DNA from: Methanobacteriota archaeon
GTDB taxonomy: Archaea > Thermoplasmatota > Thermoplasmata > RBG-16-68-12
Assembly (NCBI GenBank): GCA_005879015.1
Contig: VBMC01000112.1
Span: 1 to 5,841 of the forward strand
Direction of reading: 5' to 3'
Length of the DNA stretch: 5,841 nt
Within the stretch, counting starts at the first letter, position 1. Each line of letters starts with the position of its first letter. A program made the translations under genes and the position numbers. This document shows positions 3,707 through 5,841 of this stretch, one piece after another. The notes beneath the pieces are model-generated. The model ran no database searches. It saw only the letters and a program-made list of their open reading frames with translations, and had not been told where the DNA came from.

Positions 3707-5263
3707 TCAATTCAAGCGGTCGGAACGGCTCGCGAGAGTCGCAATTCCCTCGAGCGGAATCGGAAAGTTCGCGACCCGATGCTTGAGCTCGTATTCGAGT
3801 TCGTACAGGGCCTTCTCCATCGCCCAGCCGAGGATGAGGCGATCGGCCTCCCTTGAGTCGAGGGAGTCGTGGAGCGTCGAATGCGAGAGGTACGCGGCCG
3901 TGAACCCTCTGAGCATATCTGCTTCCCACCTTCTGATTCGGTCCATCACAGCCCCTTGCAAAGTCCGGACTTCCTCCCGTTCGAGAGGCGATGTCGGACT
4001 TGAGATCCCGCCGGCATGATCGCGAATCACGTAATGCCGGATGTAAGCAAAGGATCGGACCATGCTGCCAACGTCGCGGAGGGGCGGCAGCTTCCTTCCC
4101 CGTTCACCGGACCCTCTCTCGGGCTCCCCCTCGAAATCGATGAACAGAAGGAGGCCGTCGGCCCGTCGTCGCAGGACCTGCGCCAAATGCAAATCCGAGT
4201 GGATGACGCTCTTCGAGCCGCCAACGTGGCCCTCGAGATGTCGAAGGCTTTCCTCGATCGGCGCACGAAGTTCGAGGAGTTGGGTTCGGGCCATGCGGGC
4301 GGATTCCGCCAGTACAGGTTCGTCGGCCCGGGCGAGGTGACCCAGTCGGCGAAGAGCGGCTCCGAGGGATCGGGTCGCCGATTTGAACACGTCGCGGAAA
4401 TCCTCCTCGGTGAAGGGCTCCGGGTGCCAGAATCCTGGATGGCGGTCGACGAGGGCTTCATGCAAGGCCGCGGTGGCCCCTCCGAGATCGGAGACGAGAT
4501 TGCGAGTCGCCTCATCAAAATCCTCGTCCGGGCCGATCTCCCGACCCAGGGACTTACGCCAACCGTCGCAGAGCCAGGCGAACAGGTCGTCCGCGTCGAC
4601 GTGCTCGGTCGCTACCGCGAGCACGAGGCGGTCCGGCCCACGCCCGAGAGCGACCTCGCCAAGCAGACGGGCCACATGCGGGAACTTGCGGGCGTGGAGT
4701 CGAGCCAGAATGTCGGGTTCCCGATTCCCCGTGTCGAGGAACTTGTACGACTTCAGGACGACGTCTCCCGAAGCGGTCGCGATCCGGAGGACGACATTCG
4801 AGCTGTCGCCGCCAGGAATCAGAGACGCACCGCGAAAGGCGCCTATCTCTTGCCCGTGGAAACTCAGAGAATCCCCCGATTCGGTCGGGATCTTCGCCCC
4901 TCGTCGGAACGCATCCACCGCGAAACGTGCGAAGCTCTCCCGGCGCTCCGCCTCCATCAGGTAGAAAGTGTTGTGGTCCGCCTCCAGCTCGAACGCGGTC
5001 GGATCGAGTCGAGCGGACGCGATCGAGAGGGGGAGATGGAGGGGACGCGACCCCATGTCGGGGTCCGTCGCATGGAGCAGGAACAGGACGATCGCCTCAA
5101 CGCCCGATTCCGATAGGATGGCACGGTCTTTCACGGTGAGTCCCGTCGTCCCGTGGATCGAGTCGCCGCACCACCGGAGCGCCCCCAACCAGTTCCTCAT
5201 CGGACGAGAGGCGCGCAGCGCCCGGTCCGTGGCGACGATCGCATCGTCGAATCGCGAGACCAT
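3707..5263 (-). CDS. Maltokinase-like protein (aminoglycoside-phosphotransferase fold, EC 2.7.1.175)
   Basis: Predicted to phosphorylate maltose at C1 with ATP, giving maltose 1-phosphate, a precursor for alpha-glucan elongation by GlgE where that enzyme exists; cytosolic. The 518 residues comprise an N-terminal cap domain (about 1-150, with RWCGDS at 30-35 where bacterial relatives often have RWF.GK), a kinase N-lobe with VVLKSYKF (Lys171, ATP site), the catalytic loop HSDLHLAQVL (355-364; Asp357 as base, Ser for the more usual Gly), the metal loop IDFEGEP (375-381; Asp376) and the hallmark PPLRDVGSMVRSFAYI (393-408). The C-terminus, EKALYELEYELKHRVANFPIP (483-503), is the classic maltokinase ending. 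ATG at 5263 overlaps the glycosyltransferase stop as TGATG; a GTG one codon earlier is possible. Substrate is inferred from family; glucosamine or other sugar kinases in this fold are alternatives. Confidence 0.88.
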   Translation of the reverse strand: MVSRFDDAIVATDRALRASRPMRNWLGALRWCGDSIHGTTGLTVKDRAILSESGVEAIVLFLLHATDPDMGSRPLHLPLSIASARLDPTAFELEADHNTFYLMEAERRESFARFAVDAFRRGAKIPTESGDSLSFHGQEIGAFRGASLIPGGDSSNVVLRIATASGDVVLKSYKFLDTGNREPDILARLHARKFPHVARLLGEVALGRGPDRLVLAVATEHVDADDLFAWLCDGWRKSLGREIGPDEDFDEATRNLVSDLGGATAALHEALVDRHPGFWHPEPFTEEDFRDVFKSATRSLGAALRRLGHLARADEPVLAESARMARTQLLELRAPIEESLRHLEGHVGGSKSVIHSDLHLAQVLRRRADGLLLFIDFEGEPERGSGERGRKLPPLRDVGSMVRSFAYIRHYVIRDHAGGISSPTSPLEREEVRTLQGAVMDRIRRWEADMLRGFTAAYLSHSTLHDSLDSREADRLILGWAMEKALYELEYELKHRVANFPIPLEGIATLASRSDRLN

Positions 5264-5841
5264 CACGTCAACGACCGATACAATTCCAGGGTCTTGGCCG
5301 CGATCCGGTCCCAGGTGAAGAGTTTGAGGACGTGCCGCCGGCCAGCCTTCCCCATCTTCGCCCCGGTCGCGGGATCCTCGAGGATCCGTGTGATCGCCCG
5401 GCCCAGTTTCGCGGGTTCACCCGGCGGGACGAGGAGGCCCGTCTCCTCGTCGACGACGACTTCCTTGATGCCTCCGACCCGGGTGGCCACGACCGGAGTC
5501 TCGCACGCCATCGCCTCCAAGTTGATGATGCCGAACGGCTCGTAGACGGAAGGGCATGCGAACAAGGCGGCCTCGTTGTACAGATTCACGAGGTCGTGGT
5601 CCTCGAGCATGTCCCGAATCCAGACGACATCGTTCCGGGACTTGATCGCGGAGCGTAGATCCTGTTCGATTTCCGGAGTGTCCGGCTTGCCGGTCGCCAG
5701 GACCAACGTCGTCCCTTCCGGGACATGGTCCATCGCGGCGACCAGATCGAAGATGCCCTTCTGGCGGGAAAGTCGACCGACGAAGAACACGTACGGCTTT
5801 CGGATTATGAACTTCGCGAGACTTTCCGCCCCGTCTCGCGG
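5263..5841 (-). CDS. GT4-type glycosyltransferase, glycogen-synthase/GlgM-like (partial, C-terminal half)
   Basis: The visible 192 residues form the nucleotide-sugar-binding C-terminal Rossmann domain of a GT-B retaining glycosyltransferase. The frame is open to the window edge, so the gene continues to the right; the whole protein is probably about 400 residues. Motifs: FVGRLSRQKGIFDLV (visible residues 20-34, with the donor-phosphate-binding Arg and Lys), WIRDMLEDHDLVNLY (74-88), and CPSVYEPFGIINLEAMACETPVVA (96-119) with the E-x7-E pair Glu101/Glu109, then VGGIKEVV. This resembles actinobacterial-type glycogen synthase/GlgM (ADP-glucose dependent; GlgM makes maltose 1-phosphate). The one-base overlap with the maltokinase gene supports a shared role in alpha-glucan or maltose-1-phosphate metabolism. 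Other GT4 enzymes, for example sucrose-phosphate or trehalose-related synthases, cannot be excluded from this half. Confidence 0.87.
   Translation of the reverse strand, partial: PRDGAESLAKFIIRKPYVFFVGRLSRQKGIFDLVAAMDHVPEGTTLVLATGKPDTPEIEQDLRSAIKSRNDVVWIRDMLEDHDLVNLYNEAALFACPSVYEPFGIINLEAMACETPVVATRVGGIKEVVVDEETGLLVPPGEPAKLGRAITRILEDPATGAKMGKAGRRHVLKLFTWDRIAAKTLELYRSLT

Noticed and set aside
4016..5116. 366-residue plus-strand frame
   Set aside because: Entirely antisense to the maltokinase gene, whose motifs are all present on the minus strand; long antisense frames are expected in GC-rich DNA.

Overview
The window looks archaeal. It has an archaeal-type HMG-CoA synthase, TATA boxes about 26 bp before the expected transcript starts, one gene that appears to be transcribed without a leader, a tRNA gene with no encoded CCA, and short co-oriented genes that overlap by a few bases. 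It is GC-rich. A Thermoplasmata-like euryarchaeon would fit, but that placement is an inference from gene style and not a demonstrated assignment.

All recognisable protein genes lie on the minus strand, so transcription runs from right to left; the only plus-strand gene is a tRNA. From right to left: the C-terminal half of a GT4-type glycogen-synthase-like glycosyltransferase (runs off the right edge) overlaps by one base a complete maltokinase-like gene (5263-3707), forming an alpha-glucan/maltose-1-phosphate module. A 100-bp gap with several GGTCA/TGACC half-sites follows, then a possible 39-residue micro-gene. Next is a tight three-gene cluster (3454-2425): a coiled-coil plus winged-helix DNA-binding protein, a small soluble helical protein, and a small one-helix membrane protein. 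The last two share a C-terminal helical motif and are probably paralogous there.

Between about 1882 and 2361 is the most unusual part of the window. The 3' end of a plus-strand tRNA-Pro(CGG) gene is repeated 466 bp downstream (14 bases exact, 18 of 20 overall). Just inside the two copies lie imperfect terminal inverted repeats (19 of 25). The 446-bp interior holds a two-helix membrane-protein ORF and RNA-like hairpins, but no integrase, transposase or cas1. A 14-bp target duplication at the 3' end of tRNA-Pro together with terminal inverted repeats is the known insertion pattern of casposons such as that of Aciduliprofundum boonei, so I read this as a candidate miniature, non-autonomous casposon-like element. 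A decayed tRNA-targeted integrative element is the main alternative.

At the left, a TATA-driven, probably leaderless XRE-type regulator gene (1628-1062) overlaps the HMG-CoA synthase gene (1065-13) by ATGA. This is a regulator plus mevalonate-pathway unit. The synthase is followed by a Shine-Dalgarno sequence and a GTG that may start the partner thiolase gene outside the window.
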